Positions 52,216-61,392 of a DNA stretch of 64,000 bases are shown one piece after another (within the stretch, counting starts at the first letter, position 1; each line of letters begins with the position of its first letter). The notes under the pieces were generated by a model. That model saw only the letters and a list, made by a program, of their open reading frames with translations, was not told the origin of the DNA and did not search any database. The translations under genes and the position numbers were made by a program. Source of the DNA: Bradyrhizobium neotropicale (lineage in GTDB: Bacteria; Pseudomonadota; Alphaproteobacteria; Rhizobiales; Xanthobacteraceae); NCBI RefSeq assembly GCF_001641695.1, contig NZ_LSEF01000114.1:1-64000 (forward strand), in the 5' to 3' direction.

Positions 52216-54999
52216 CTAACTCGCCTGCTTCTTGAGGAGCGCGACACCGAGCGCGAGCAGCACGGGGATCGTGACGATCAGGGCCAGGAAAGGTCCGGAC
52301 AGATCGCCGAAGTCGAGCCCTTTGGAGAAGGTGCCGCGCGTGATGGTGACGAAATGCGCCGTCGGGTAGATCCGTCCGATAACGGCGCCGGCGCCCTGGA
52401 GCGAGGAAACCGGATCGACCAGCCCCGAATATTGCGTGGCCGGGATCATGGTGAGCAGTGCGGTCGCGAAGATCGCGGCAATCTGGCTCGTCATGAACGA
52501 TGAGATCACGAGCCCCATCGCGGTGGTGACGATGACATACAGGAGCGCGGCCGATGTGAATGCGACGAAGCTGCCGGTGAAGGGAACCCGGAATGCGAAC
52601 ACGGCAAAAGCGGTCAGCAGGAAGAAGTTCAGCATGGCGAGCGCGACATAGGGGAGCTGCTTGCCGATCAGGAATTCGAGCCGCGTGACCGGCGTGACGT
52701 AGAAGTTGATGATCGAGCCAAGCTCCTTCTCGCGCACGACACTCAGCGTCGCCAGGATCGCCGGGATGATCAGGAGCAGGATCGGGATCACGGCCGGCGC
52801 CATCGCGACGATGCTTCTGATGTCGGGGTTGTAGAGGAATCGAACCTCGATCTGGTAGTCGCCCGTGGTGGCGGCGTTGCCATAGAGCTGCCGGGCGCGC
52901 TGCGCGAGCCATGTCGCGTGCATTGCCTGCACGTAGCTGCGCACCGTCTCCGCGCGCGACGGCATCGCGCCGTCGACCCATGCGCCGATCTGAACGTTGC
53001 TGCCGCGCGCCACGTCGCGTCCGAAGCCGGGCGGGATTTCGATGGCAAGGCTGAGCTCGCCGCTGCGCATGCGACGATCGAGATCGTCATAGTCGGTGAT
53101 CGGTGCGAGCTCCGTGAAGTAGCGCGAGCCCGCGATCTGGAGGACGTAGTCGCGGCTGATCGTGGTGTCGTCGCGATCCATGACGGCGAAGGAGAGGTCC
53201 TCGACGTCCATGTTGATGCCATAGCCCATCACGAACATCAGGATGAGACTGCCGAGGATCGCAAGGGTAGCGCGGATCGGATCGCGCTTGAGCTCGAGGG
53301 CCTCGCGCTGCGTGTAGGCGAACATGCGGCGCGGGTCGAAGAAGCTCAATGCACCGTGCATCGCGCCGTGCGTCTTCGCGGCGGCAGCGGTGGTCGCGAT
53401 GTGCGGCACGGGGACCGCCTTCGTCGTGTCCGTCGCGGCGATTGCGTCCTTGAGATAGGCAACGAAAGCCTCTTCGAGGCTGCCGCCGCCGCGCCGTGCC
53501 GCGATCTGCTCCGGCGTATCGCTGATCATGACCTTGCCGGCATGCATCAGCGAGATGCGGTCGCAGCGCTCTGCCTCGTTCATGAAGTGGGTGGAGACGA
53601 AGATCGTGACGTTGTCCTGTCGCGACAGGTCGGACAGGATTTGCCAGAAACCGTCGCGCGCCACTGGATCGACGCCGGACGTCGGCTCGTCCAGGATCAG
53701 GATATCGGGCGCGTGGATCATGGCGACGGCAAGCGACAGGCGCTGGCGGACGCCGAGCGGCAGCGCGTCCGGCAACGCGTCGATGACATTGGCGAGGTCG
53801 AAGCGCCCAACCATGTCGCGGACCCGACCGTCGATCGTATCGGGTGCGAGCCGGAACAGGCGTGCGTGCAGCTCCAGGTTCTGGCGGACGGTCAGCTCGG
53901 AATAGAGCGAGAACGCCTGCGACATGTAGCCGACGCGGCGCCGGACGTCCATGTCACGGGGATCGACCTCGCGTCCGAACAACCGGGCTTCGCCTTCGCT
54001 GGCCGGCAGGAGCCCGGTCAGCACCTTCATGGTCGTGGTCTTGCCGCAGCCGTTGGAGCCGAGAAAGCCGAAGATCTCGCCGCGAGCGATTCGGAACGTC
54101 ACGTGATCGACAGCCGTGAAGTCGCCGAATTTGACGGTGAGATCCCTGGCCTCTATCGCGACGTCGCCGCCCTGGTCGCTCCGGCGGGGCGGGATCACCA
54201 CCTCCTTGTGCGCCCGTCGTTTCTCCTCAGGCAACAGGGCGATGAAAGCGGCATCGAGATTGTCCGTACCGGTCTGCCGCAGCAGCTCGGGCGGCGTGCC
54301 GGTGGCGAGCACCCGTCCGTCATCCATCGCAACGAGCCAGTCGAAGCGTGCGGCTTCCTCCATATAGGCGGTGGCGACGATGACGCTCATGCCGGGACGA
54401 TCCTTGCGGATCGTCTCGATCAGCTCCCAGAACTGGCGGCGCGAGAGCGGATCGACGCCGGTGGTCGGCTCATCGAGGATCAGCAGATCGGGATCGTGGA
54501 TCAGCGCGCAGCAGAGCCCGAGCTTCTGCTTCATGCCGCCCGACAGCTTGCCCGCGGGCCGGTCTGCGAATGGCGCGAGACCGGTATCCCCGAGGAGCTG
54601 TTGAATTCTCTCCTCGCGCTCGCGCCGGTCATGACCGAACAGACGGCCGAAGAAATCGACATTCTCGAACACGGAGAGCGTCGGGTAGAGATTCTTGCCG
54701 AGGCCCTGCGGCATGTAGGCGATCTGCGGGCAGGTCCGCCGCCGGTGGGCGGCGTCGGCCATGTCGCCGCCAAGCACGTGAACGTGGCCGTCCTGGATCG
54801 CGCGAGCTCCGGCGATCAGCGAGAGCAGGCTGGATTTACCGACGCCGTCAGGTCCGATCAATCCCACCATGCGGCTTGCGGGAATGTCGAGCGTGATGCC
54901 ATCGAGTGCGCACATCGTGCCGTAGGATAGCCCGACCGCCTCGAGGCGTATCACCGGCGCAGAGGCGGAGGGGGCGGGCCCGTGCGGCGAGTCGCTCAT
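52216..54999 (-). CDS. RbbA-like fusion: two ABC ATPase domains plus ABC-2 permease
   Basis: This 927-residue protein has two nucleotide-binding domains followed by a permease. Domain 1 has Walker A GPDGVGKS (residues 49-56), signature LSGGMKQKLGLCCALIHDPD and Walker B LLILDEPTTGVDP. Domain 2 (~residues 275-510) has Walker A GSNGCGKT and Walker B ILILDEPTSGVDP, but its signature is altered to LPLGVRQRLSLAVAMI. The C-terminal ~370 residues form the ABC-2 membrane part. This matches RbbA (E. coli ~911 residues), which also associates with ribosomes. The ATG at 54999 overlaps the adaptor stop by 4 bases. Confidence 0.92.
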   Translation of the reverse strand: MSDSPHGPAPSASAPVIRLEAVGLSYGTMCALDGITLDIPASRMVGLIGPDGVGKSSLLSLIAGARAIQDGHVHVLGGDMADAAHRRRTCPQIAYMPQGLGKNLYPTLSVFENVDFFGRLFGHDRREREERIQQLLGDTGLAPFADRPAGKLSGGMKQKLGLCCALIHDPDLLILDEPTTGVDPLSRRQFWELIETIRKDRPGMSVIVATAYMEEAARFDWLVAMDDGRVLATGTPPELLRQTGTDNLDAAFIALLPEEKRRAHKEVVIPPRRSDQGGDVAIEARDLTVKFGDFTAVDHVTFRIARGEIFGFLGSNGCGKTTTMKVLTGLLPASEGEARLFGREVDPRDMDVRRRVGYMSQAFSLYSELTVRQNLELHARLFRLAPDTIDGRVRDMVGRFDLANVIDALPDALPLGVRQRLSLAVAMIHAPDILILDEPTSGVDPVARDGFWQILSDLSRQDNVTIFVSTHFMNEAERCDRISLMHAGKVMISDTPEQIAARRGGGSLEEAFVAYLKDAIAATDTTKAVPVPHIATTAAAAKTHGAMHGALSFFDPRRMFAYTQREALELKRDPIRATLAILGSLILMFVMGYGINMDVEDLSFAVMDRDDTTISRDYVLQIAGSRYFTELAPITDYDDLDRRMRSGELSLAIEIPPGFGRDVARGSNVQIGAWVDGAMPSRAETVRSYVQAMHATWLAQRARQLYGNAATTGDYQIEVRFLYNPDIRSIVAMAPAVIPILLLIIPAILATLSVVREKELGSIINFYVTPVTRLEFLIGKQLPYVALAMLNFFLLTAFAVFAFRVPFTGSFVAFTSAALLYVIVTTAMGLVISSFMTSQIAAIFATALLTMIPATQYSGLVDPVSSLQGAGAVIGRIYPTAHFVTITRGTFSKGLDFGDLSGPFLALIVTIPVLLALGVALLKKQAS

Positions 55000-56084
55000 T
55001 TGACCAGATTTTCCGTGAGCTGCGCCGGCCACTCGGCGTCGGAATCGAGGCGAACGAAGGCGCGACCGGGTAGCCCGGTCTTGACCTGTTCGATGTTTCT
55101 CCGCAGCAGCTCCGGCGAAATATGCGCCCTGACGCGGAACATCAGCTTCTGGCGCTCCTCCTCGGTCTCGACCGTCTTGGGTGTGAATTGAGCGACACTG
55201 GCGACGAACGTCGCCTTGGCCGGGATGACCCATTGCGGCGCAGCGTCGAGCACGAGACGGACCTCCGAGCCGATGGCCACGCGACCGGCCTGCGCCGTCG
55301 GCAGGAAGAAGGTCATGTAGACGTCGCCGAGGTCGACGAGGTTGAGCACGCGTCCGCCGGCGCTGAGGACTTCGCCCGGCTGTGCCACGCGGAATTGAAC
55401 GCGACCATCGCGCGGCGCGCGCAGCGTCGAGTCGTTGAGGTCGGCCTTGATGCTCTCGATCGCGGCCTTCGCTGCCTCGACGGCAGCTTCCGCGTCGACC
55501 ACCTGTGCCTTGGCCGCGCTGATCGCGGCTTCCGAGCCGGCGAGCTGGGCTTCGGACGCGGCTACGGCTGCGCGCGCGCCGTTGGCGGCCGCCCGGTCGT
55601 CGTCGAGCACCTGCTGGGACACGGCGTTGGTGAGGATCAGTTGCTCGGAACGCTGGAGCTTGCGATCGGCCGCATCGTACTGGGCGCTGCGCTGCGCGAT
55701 CACGGCGGTCGCGGTCTTCTTCTCGGCCTCGCGTTGGGTCACGAGGCTCTTGGCGGTCTCGATACCGATCGTAGCACGCCGCAATTGCGCCTGGGCCTGA
55801 CGGTACTGCGCCTCGAGCTGCACCGTATCCATCTGCGCCAACGCCTGTCCCGCGGTGACCAGATCGCCTTCTCGCACCAGGATGTCCCGGATTCGCCCCG
55901 GCGTCTTGGTGGCGATATCGATCTCGACGGCCTCGATGCGGCCGTTGCCACTGGCGAATCCGCTCGGAAGGCTGTCGCCCCCGAGCCTCTGCCAGGCGAA
56001 GTAACCGCCTGCGCCGAGAGCCGCGATGAGGATGGCGATCAGCCAGCGTTTTCGATTGTGTGTCATGGTTTGGGTCGTTTTCAT
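54996..56084 (-). CDS. HlyD-family adaptor (YhiI-like)
   Basis: The 362-residue membrane fusion protein has one membrane anchor (RWLIAILIAALGAGGYFAWQ), a lipoyl half (IDIATKTPGRIRDILVREGD), a coiled coil (RRATIGIETAKSLVTQREAE to VDAEAAVEAAKAAIESIKAD) and the second lipoyl half (LRAPRDGRVQFRVAQPGEVL). It is the periplasmic adaptor of the RbbA/YhhJ transporter. Its ATG overlaps the DUF992 stop by 4 bases, placing the DUF992 gene in the same operon. Confidence 0.9.
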   Translation of the reverse strand: MKTTQTMTHNRKRWLIAILIAALGAGGYFAWQRLGGDSLPSGFASGNGRIEAVEIDIATKTPGRIRDILVREGDLVTAGQALAQMDTVQLEAQYRQAQAQLRRATIGIETAKSLVTQREAEKKTATAVIAQRSAQYDAADRKLQRSEQLILTNAVSQQVLDDDRAAANGARAAVAASEAQLAGSEAAISAAKAQVVDAEAAVEAAKAAIESIKADLNDSTLRAPRDGRVQFRVAQPGEVLSAGGRVLNLVDLGDVYMTFFLPTAQAGRVAIGSEVRLVLDAAPQWVIPAKATFVASVAQFTPKTVETEEERQKLMFRVRAHISPELLRRNIEQVKTGLPGRAFVRLDSDAEWPAQLTENLVK

Positions 56085-56575
56085 TGAACAGCGCGCTCGC
56101 CGCGCGGTCCCAAGGTCAGATGAGTCACGCCGGCGGCGAGATTGAGCCCGATCGACCGCTCGACCGAGATTGGCTGCAGCATGATGCTCCTCCGCGAGCC
56201 GCCGACCAGGACGTTGGCGCCGAGGCCGGGGCCGAGGGCGACATTGCCGCTTGCGCCGACATAGTTGCCGCGCAACGTGCCGGGACCTATTCGCGAGTTC
56301 CGGGCGAAGACGGCCCAGGACAGCGTGCCGGCGCTGGTTACGCCGAGATCAAGCCCGACGCGCCTGATCCGTCCCTCGTAGACGTACTGCCGGGGCGGGC
56401 GCAGCCCGTTGAACACGCAGCGCATCGCCTGCGTCGACCCAAGCACCAATCCGACGCGTGGCTCCGAGAAGCACAGCAGCCTGCCGATCCTGAATCTCTC
56501 GGCACGTGCGGACGAGGTCACGGCGCAGAGAACAGCTATTGCGCCGATGGCTGCAAGGTATCGCAATGGTCGCAT
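56081..56575 (-). CDS. DUF992 family secreted protein
   Basis: This 164-residue protein has a signal peptide (IGAIAVLCAVTSSARA) and the DUF992 pattern. It contains IGRLLCFSEPRVGLVLGSTQ, MRCVFNG with two cysteines, YEGRIRRVGLDLGVTSAGTL-SWAVFA, LRGNYVGASGNVALGPGLGA and NVLVGGSRRSIMLQPISVER. The family is confined largely to Alphaproteobacteria and has no assigned function. The gene is coupled on both sides to the transporter operon (no gap upstream, 4-base overlap downstream), so it may assist the RbbA-type system in the envelope. Confidence 0.9.
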   Translation of the reverse strand: MRPLRYLAAIGAIAVLCAVTSSARAERFRIGRLLCFSEPRVGLVLGSTQAMRCVFNGLRPPRQYVYEGRIRRVGLDLGVTSAGTLSWAVFARNSRIGPGTLRGNYVGASGNVALGPGLGANVLVGGSRRSIMLQPISVERSIGLNLAAGVTHLTLGPRGERAVQ

Positions 56576-57175
56576 TCAAGCCTCCTCCTGGTGTTTGGTT
56601 TCGGTCGATCGGGCCCGGGGGCGGCGGTCCTGGCGCAGCCAGAACGAGATGGCGAGGCCGATCAGCAGCACGGCGCCGAGCAGGAAGAAGAAGATGGACT
56701 GCTTCAGCCAGGAGATCGCCGGAACGGCCGCGCCCATCGCAAGGCCGAGAAAGGCAATCTGTAGCGACAAGAGACTCACGCCCGCGAGGAACGTGCCGAG
56801 CGCCAGCAGCGTCAGCAGCACGAGGCCGGTCGCTGGCATCGGAAGCAGCTGCTGAACCCCGGAGACCAGCATGATGTTCATCGTGACCAGGACCGCGATC
56901 CAGTGCAGCGCCTGGGTCCAGATCAGACGGATCTTTCCCTCCCGGCCTTCGGTCTCCGGCCATTTGGTGACGACGCAGACCACGCCGATGGCAAGCGCCA
57001 GAAATTCCCAATATCCGACCAGCGGCTGGTGCGAGACGTTGGTATAGGCGACGCCTGCGATGGCGAGCAGCAGCGCGACGATATAGGGAAGCTGTTGCCA
57101 CAGGACATGAGCCATCGTCGAAGGTGTTACGGGAGGCTCATGGGCGTCGCTTTGATGCGCATCAATCTCACTCAT
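56576..57175 (-). CDS. polytopic membrane protein of unknown function
   Basis: The 199-residue product has an acidic/histidine-containing N-terminus (MSEIDAHQSDAHEPPVTPST), about six predicted helices (QQLPYIVALLLAIAGVAYTN, YWEFLALAIGVVCVVTKWPE, LHWIAVLVTMNIMLVSGVQQ, GLVLLTLLALGTFLAGVSLL) and a basic C-terminus. I do not recognise the family. It abuts the DUF992 gene directly and follows the AI-2E family gene by 6 bases, so it belongs to the same operon. Confidence 0.72.
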   Translation of the reverse strand: MSEIDAHQSDAHEPPVTPSTMAHVLWQQLPYIVALLLAIAGVAYTNVSHQPLVGYWEFLALAIGVVCVVTKWPETEGREGKIRLIWTQALHWIAVLVTMNIMLVSGVQQLLPMPATGLVLLTLLALGTFLAGVSLLSLQIAFLGLAMGAAVPAISWLKQSIFFFLLGAVLLIGLAISFWLRQDRRPRARSTETKHQEEA

Positions 57176-57181
57176 GGCTGC

Positions 57182-58315
57182 TCACTCACGATTGTTCGCT
57201 GCCGGCTCGAGACCGTCGCCGAGATAATCCTCGACGTAGAACCTGATGATTGCGACCCGGCCGATCGCGACGAGCGGCATCGCAAGCGCGATGCCCATGA
57301 CGCCAAACAGGGCACCGAGCAGGACGATCGCAACCAGCGTCCAGGCCGGTGGTGTCTCGACCGCCTGCCGCTGGATCAGTGGGCCGATGACGTAGCCCTC
57401 GATCGACTGGATGATGGTGTAGACGACGACGGCCCAGATCAGCAGCGAGGCGCCGAGCGGCATCGCCACGAGCGCGATCGGAATCGCGGCAACGATCGGC
57501 CCGAGATAGGGGATGAAGTTCGACAGGCCCGCCTGCAGCCCAAGCACGAACGGCCCTGGCAGCCCGATCAGATAGAGCGCGAGCCAGACGCACAGTGTCA
57601 TCAGGATGATGCGGATCAGTTGGCCGACGAACCACAGCCGCATGACGTTGCCCATTTCGTCCAACACCGCGCGCGTGCGGGCGCGGTAGGATTGCCTGAC
57701 AAGCACGACCAGGCTCTCGCGATAGCTCGTGGGATCGAAGGCAAAGAGGATTCCGAGGAACAGGATCACGAGCACGCTGGTCAGAAGGCTCGAGGCGCCG
57801 CCCAGCAGGAATTGCGCGTGGCTGAGAAAGCGGCCCTGATCGGCGAACAGCCATTGTGCGAAGTCGCGCCCCCATTCCGGGCCGAGCAGATCGACGCCAT
57901 AGGACAACAGGTGTGCCTGCAGGATATCGACTTGGGCATCCATGACCTTGAGCAGAAGGCGCGTCTGCTCCGGCAGCTTGCCCGCGCCCCAAACCAGTCC
58001 GAGGCCCGACAGGGCGCCGAGCAGCAGAAGAACGAGTGTCAGGCGACAGACGCGACCGAGAGGGAGGACCGGCGCCAGAGCCCGCGCGGCGGCGTCCAGC
58101 AGGGCCGCGAACAGCACGCCCGCGAACACGATGAGGAGGCTGGACACCGTTTGCCACACCAGGAACAGGGCGACGCCTGCGGCGAGTAGGCTGAGACCGG
58201 TCGCGAGCAGGCTCCGCCGTCCGATATCTCCGCCATGGTCGGCGGGGCTCTCGTGCAGAACGACCTCGCGCACTCGCTCCGGTCCCATCCTGGATTCGCT
58301 CATCGGCCGGTCCAT
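57182..58315 (-). CDS. AI-2E family transporter (PerM/TqsA-like permease)
   Basis: This 377-residue protein has about eight helices and the family signature near the end, YLGPIVAAIPIALVAMPLGA, followed by IIQSIEGYVIGPLIQRQAVE and LLGALFGVMGIALAMPLVAI. Members include the autoinducer exporter TqsA and Na+/Li+ or pH-linked permeases; most are uncharacterised. The first ATG (58315) and another at 58303 are both possible, and neither has a strong ribosome site. It heads the operon with the unknown membrane protein, DUF992 and RbbA-type system genes. Confidence 0.88.
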   Translation of the reverse strand: MDRPMSESRMGPERVREVVLHESPADHGGDIGRRSLLATGLSLLAAGVALFLVWQTVSSLLIVFAGVLFAALLDAAARALAPVLPLGRVCRLTLVLLLLGALSGLGLVWGAGKLPEQTRLLLKVMDAQVDILQAHLLSYGVDLLGPEWGRDFAQWLFADQGRFLSHAQFLLGGASSLLTSVLVILFLGILFAFDPTSYRESLVVLVRQSYRARTRAVLDEMGNVMRLWFVGQLIRIILMTLCVWLALYLIGLPGPFVLGLQAGLSNFIPYLGPIVAAIPIALVAMPLGASLLIWAVVVYTIIQSIEGYVIGPLIQRQAVETPPAWTLVAIVLLGALFGVMGIALAMPLVAIGRVAIIRFYVEDYLGDGLEPAANNRE

Positions 58316-58334
58316 CGGCGGGAGTGGTCACGTC

Positions 58335-58571
58335 TCAGGTGCGAACGCGACGGCTGCCATAGTGTGGATGCTTGCCGCCGCGATGACGCCAGTACCGGTG
58401 CTTGGCCGGATTCGTGTTGGTGTTGGGCGTGGCCTTGCTTGGCGCGGCTGCGCCGGTCTCTTTCGGCGCCGCCGCGGTGTCCTTCGGCTGGGCCAGGGAG
58501 AGGGACGATGGCGTCGCGACTGCCACCAGTCCGCCCAGGATTAGGGTGCGACACACGGTCTGGATATTCAT
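58335..58571 (-). CDS. small secreted basic protein
   Basis: The 78-residue product has a signal peptide (VCRTLILGGLVAVATPSSLS, cleavage near SLA) and a low-complexity mature part rich in Ala/Thr/Pro/Asn. It ends in a basic histidine-rich tail (KHRYWRHRGGKHPHYGSRRV). GGAGG lies 6 bases before the ATG at 58571. Such short proteins are widespread in Bradyrhizobium and functionally unknown. The tail could bind metals or polyanions. Confidence 0.7.
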   Translation of the reverse strand: MNIQTVCRTLILGGLVAVATPSSLSLAQPKDTAAAPKETGAAAPSKATPNTNTNPAKHRYWRHRGGKHPHYGSRRVRT

Positions 58572-58601
58572 ACACGCCTCCATGCGGTCAGCGACAACTG
58601 G

Positions 58602-60041
58602 TCAGATCGAGATGGCTCCGACAGCCAGCCCATAGATCCCGGCGCCCGCGGCGATGGCGATCGCCCCGAACAGGACGGACTCGACAGGCTTGAAGAGTCT
58701 CTCCTTGCGCTCGCGCTTGGCGATCAGGAACAGCACTGTTCCGGGTGCGTAGAGGATCGCGGACAGCAGGAGAAATTTCGGCCCGCCGGCATAAATCATG
58801 CCGGCTGCGTAGAGCGTCGCAACGGCCGCGCCGATTCCATCGGTGGTGCGGGCGCGCTCGCCGGGATCATAGGCCTCGCCGGTCGATGCGAGCTTCAAGC
58901 CGTATGCGGCGACGAGAAAGTACGGGACCAGCGTCATTGCGCTGGTCATCTTCAGGGCGAGCGTGAAGGCATATTCGGCGAACCAGCTCACGATGAGAAA
59001 CGTCTGTATCACGCAGTTGGTGAGCCAGAGCGCGCCGACAGGGACCTTGCGCGCGTTCTCGCTGGCGAGAAAGGCGGGCATGGTGCGCTGGACCGCCGCC
59101 GAGTGCAGGATCTCGGCCGCTAGCAAGGACCACGACAAATAGTTGCCGAGGATCGAGATCAGCAAGGCCACGCTGATGAACACATTGCCCCAGCGGCCGA
59201 CCATCGCTTCCATCACGCCCGCCATCGACGGCGTCGGCAGATCCGCAAGTTCACGTCGCGGCACGACGCCATAGGACAACAGAGTCACGAGCACGAGAAG
59301 GCAGAGGACGGTCAGAAAGCCGGTGACCGTCGCGATGCCGATGTCGGCGCGATTCCTCGCGTAGCGCGAATACACGCTCGCGCCTTCGATGCCGACGAAG
59401 ACGAACACGGTAAGCAGCATCGTGCTGCGGACCTGGCTCAACACGTCCCGGACGTCCGGCTGCTCCGTTCCCCAGAAATTCGCGGAGAATAGCCCGCCGT
59501 TCAGGGCGATCGCGGCCACGACAATGAACAGCACGATCGGGATGATTTTTGCGAAAGTCGTGGCCGTGTTGAGCGCGGCCGCGCCCTTGATGCCGCGCAG
59601 CACCAGAACATGCACGCTCCACAGCAGCAGTGACGCCGAAGCGATCGCGGTCGGCGTCGTGCCGTCGCCGAAAATGGGGAAAAATTGCCCGAGCGTGGCC
59701 TTGATCAAAATGAGGCAGGCGACGTCGGCGAGGCAACAGCCGATCCAATAGCCGGCGGCGGACGCAAAGCCGATATAGTCACCGAAGCCGGCCTTGGCGT
59801 AGGCGTAAATGCCGGCATCGAGCTCTGGCTTGCGCCGGGACAGCGACTGGAACACGAAGGCCAGCGTCAGCATGCCGGTGCCCGCAATCATCCAGGCGAT
59901 GATCGCACCGAGAGCGCCGGTGGTTCGTCCGAACTGGGCTGGCAATGCGAAGATGCCGGAGCCGACCATCGATCCGATCACAAGCGCAATCAGTGCGTTG
60001 CGCGAAAGTCTCTGATCGGCCTCGTTCGCCGAAGCAGGCAT
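58602..60041 (-). CDS. APC-family amino-acid transporter (arginine/ornithine antiporter-like)
   Basis: This 479-residue permease of the basic amino acid/polyamine antiporter (APA) family has twelve helices. It shows the conserved GSMVGSGIFALPAQFGRTTG helix 1, YAYAKAGFGDYIGFASAAGY and FVGIEGASVYSRYARNRADI. The family includes ArcD and AdiC, which exchange arginine for ornithine or agmatine and help consume acid. The start at 60041 has GGAAGG upstream; a frame from 60074 is less likely. No arginine deiminase or decarboxylase gene adjoins, so a generic amino-acid transport role is also possible. Confidence 0.88.
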   Translation of the reverse strand: MPASANEADQRLSRNALIALVIGSMVGSGIFALPAQFGRTTGALGAIIAWMIAGTGMLTLAFVFQSLSRRKPELDAGIYAYAKAGFGDYIGFASAAGYWIGCCLADVACLILIKATLGQFFPIFGDGTTPTAIASASLLLWSVHVLVLRGIKGAAALNTATTFAKIIPIVLFIVVAAIALNGGLFSANFWGTEQPDVRDVLSQVRSTMLLTVFVFVGIEGASVYSRYARNRADIGIATVTGFLTVLCLLVLVTLLSYGVVPRRELADLPTPSMAGVMEAMVGRWGNVFISVALLISILGNYLSWSLLAAEILHSAAVQRTMPAFLASENARKVPVGALWLTNCVIQTFLIVSWFAEYAFTLALKMTSAMTLVPYFLVAAYGLKLASTGEAYDPGERARTTDGIGAAVATLYAAGMIYAGGPKFLLLSAILYAPGTVLFLIAKRERKERLFKPVESVLFGAIAIAAGAGIYGLAVGAISI

Positions 60042-60176
60042 GATGGATGGCCTTCCAATCCGAGGCGGCCGCACATCCGGCCGACCCCGGCGAAGACCTT
60101 AGAGGTCCGTTCCGAGGGCGCACATCAGGGTTTCTCTGTAGGCAGCAGGGCAGGAAATCGGCGGACGCGCGGGGCC

Positions 60177-60407
60177 TCAGGGCTTTGGAAGCGATGCGGT
60201 CGCGCTGTCCTCGTTCGCGCAGCGGGAGGCGGATACCGCACTCTGCGCGACAAGAACGAAACTGCCACGGAAGAATTCGCCGGACTTGGCAAGCTCGGCG
60301 GCGAGGCGCCTGGCATGCTGGACAGCTGCGTCCTGCCCGGCGTATTCGCATCCGATCCCGTCGGCCGAGAGGCCGTATTTGTCGGCGATGTGGAAGAAAA
60401 AGCGCAT
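60177..60407 (-). CDS. DUF6894-like small protein
   Basis: The 76-residue product has the short pattern of DUF6894 proteins: MRFFFHIADKYGLSADGIGC, then EYAGQDAAVQHARRLAAELA. Members are small, uncharacterised and abundant in rhizobia. The start at 60407 gives the family N-terminus; the frame reaches 60449. A GGCAGG sequence precedes the ATG. Confidence 0.72.
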   Translation of the reverse strand: MRFFFHIADKYGLSADGIGCEYAGQDAAVQHARRLAAELAKSGEFFRGSFVLVAQSAVSASRCANEDSATASLPKP

Positions 60408-60663
60408 GCCTGCCGAATAGGCCGGCCCGCGGCCGCCCTCCAGTGACAAAGGTGTAAGGTGCCTCAGCCAAAGGGCTTAGGGCGCTGAGAAGGTTCCCGG
60501 CTTGCGGATTGGTAACGCGATGCTGCGGCCGCTCGGGCGCCGCCGGCGACTGCATCGGAAGAGGGTGGTTTTCACCGCGCGAGTTCGGGTGATTGTCCTA
60601 TGTTCCCTCACGGGCGGGCAGCCTAGCGTGGCCTCGCAGGGCGGGCACCAGAGGAGGCAAGCG

Positions 60664-61374
60664 ATGTCGAATTACGATCACAATTTGACGGCCGCGGATA
60701 CCGCCAGCGGCCAGATCGCGGTGGACGCCGGACTGCGCGACTACATGCTGCGAATCTACACCTACATGGCCGCAGGCGTAGGCTTGACCGCCGTCGTCGC
60801 CGGGGTGACTTATCAAGTCATGGGTCCTGCACTGCTGCAGAGCCCGCTGATGTGGGTTTTCATCCTGGCGCCGCTCGCGCTGGTGTTCTTCATCGGCACG
60901 CGCATCAACACGCTGTCGGTGTCGACGGCGCGGCTGGTGTTCTTCCTTTATGCAGCACTGGTCGGCATATCGCTCTCGATATTGCTGCACATCTATACCA
61001 GCTCGTCGATCACCCGCGTCTTCTTCATCGCAGCCGCGACGTTCGGGGCGCTCAGTCTCCTCGGCTACACCACCCGGCGCGACCTCTCGGGATTTGGCAC
61101 CTTCCTGTTCATGGGCCTGATCGGAATCATCATTGCGAGCCTCGTCAACCTGTTCCTGCAGTCGACCGGGCTGGACTGGCTGATCTCGATCGTGGGCGTC
61201 GGCGTGTTTGCGGGACTTACAGCCTACGATACGCAGCGGATCAAGGCGATGTACGACAGCGCGGATGACCACACCACAGCAGGCCGCAAGTCGGTCATTG
61301 CCGCGCTGTCGCTCTATCTCAATTTCCTCAACCTGTTCCTGATGCTGCTGCGTCTTGCGGGCGGCCGCCGCTGA
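60664..61374 (+). CDS. Bax inhibitor-1 (BI-1)/YccA-family membrane protein
   Basis: This 236-residue protein has seven helices and the BI-1 family pattern: AVDAGLRDYMLRIYTYMAAG at the start, then TFLFMGLIGIIIASLVNLFL. The conserved acidic and asparagine residues of the last loops appear in VGVGVFAGLTAYDTQRIKAM and SLYLNFLNLFLMLLRLAGGR. Family members act as pH-sensitive calcium/proton leak channels or protease regulators. GAGGAGGC precedes the ATG. It is convergent with the DUF1269 gene. Confidence 0.93.
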   Translation: MSNYDHNLTAADTASGQIAVDAGLRDYMLRIYTYMAAGVGLTAVVAGVTYQVMGPALLQSPLMWVFILAPLALVFFIGTRINTLSVSTARLVFFLYAALVGISLSILLHIYTSSSITRVFFIAAATFGALSLLGYTTRRDLSGFGTFLFMGLIGIIIASLVNLFLQSTGLDWLISIVGVGVFAGLTAYDTQRIKAMYDSADDHTTAGRKSVIAALSLYLNFLNLFLMLLRLAGGRR

Positions 61375-61392
61375 GACCGGAGGTGCGGCGGC

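Noticed and set aside
52918..54930. A 670-codon plus-strand frame opposite the RbbA-like gene
   Set aside because: It lacks any domain, while the minus strand has two Walker sites; it is a shadow frame.
57182..58315. Naming the permease as a proven autoinducer-2 exporter
   Set aside because: Family membership alone does not show this; many members transport ions or are uncharacterised, and no quorum-sensing gene is nearby.
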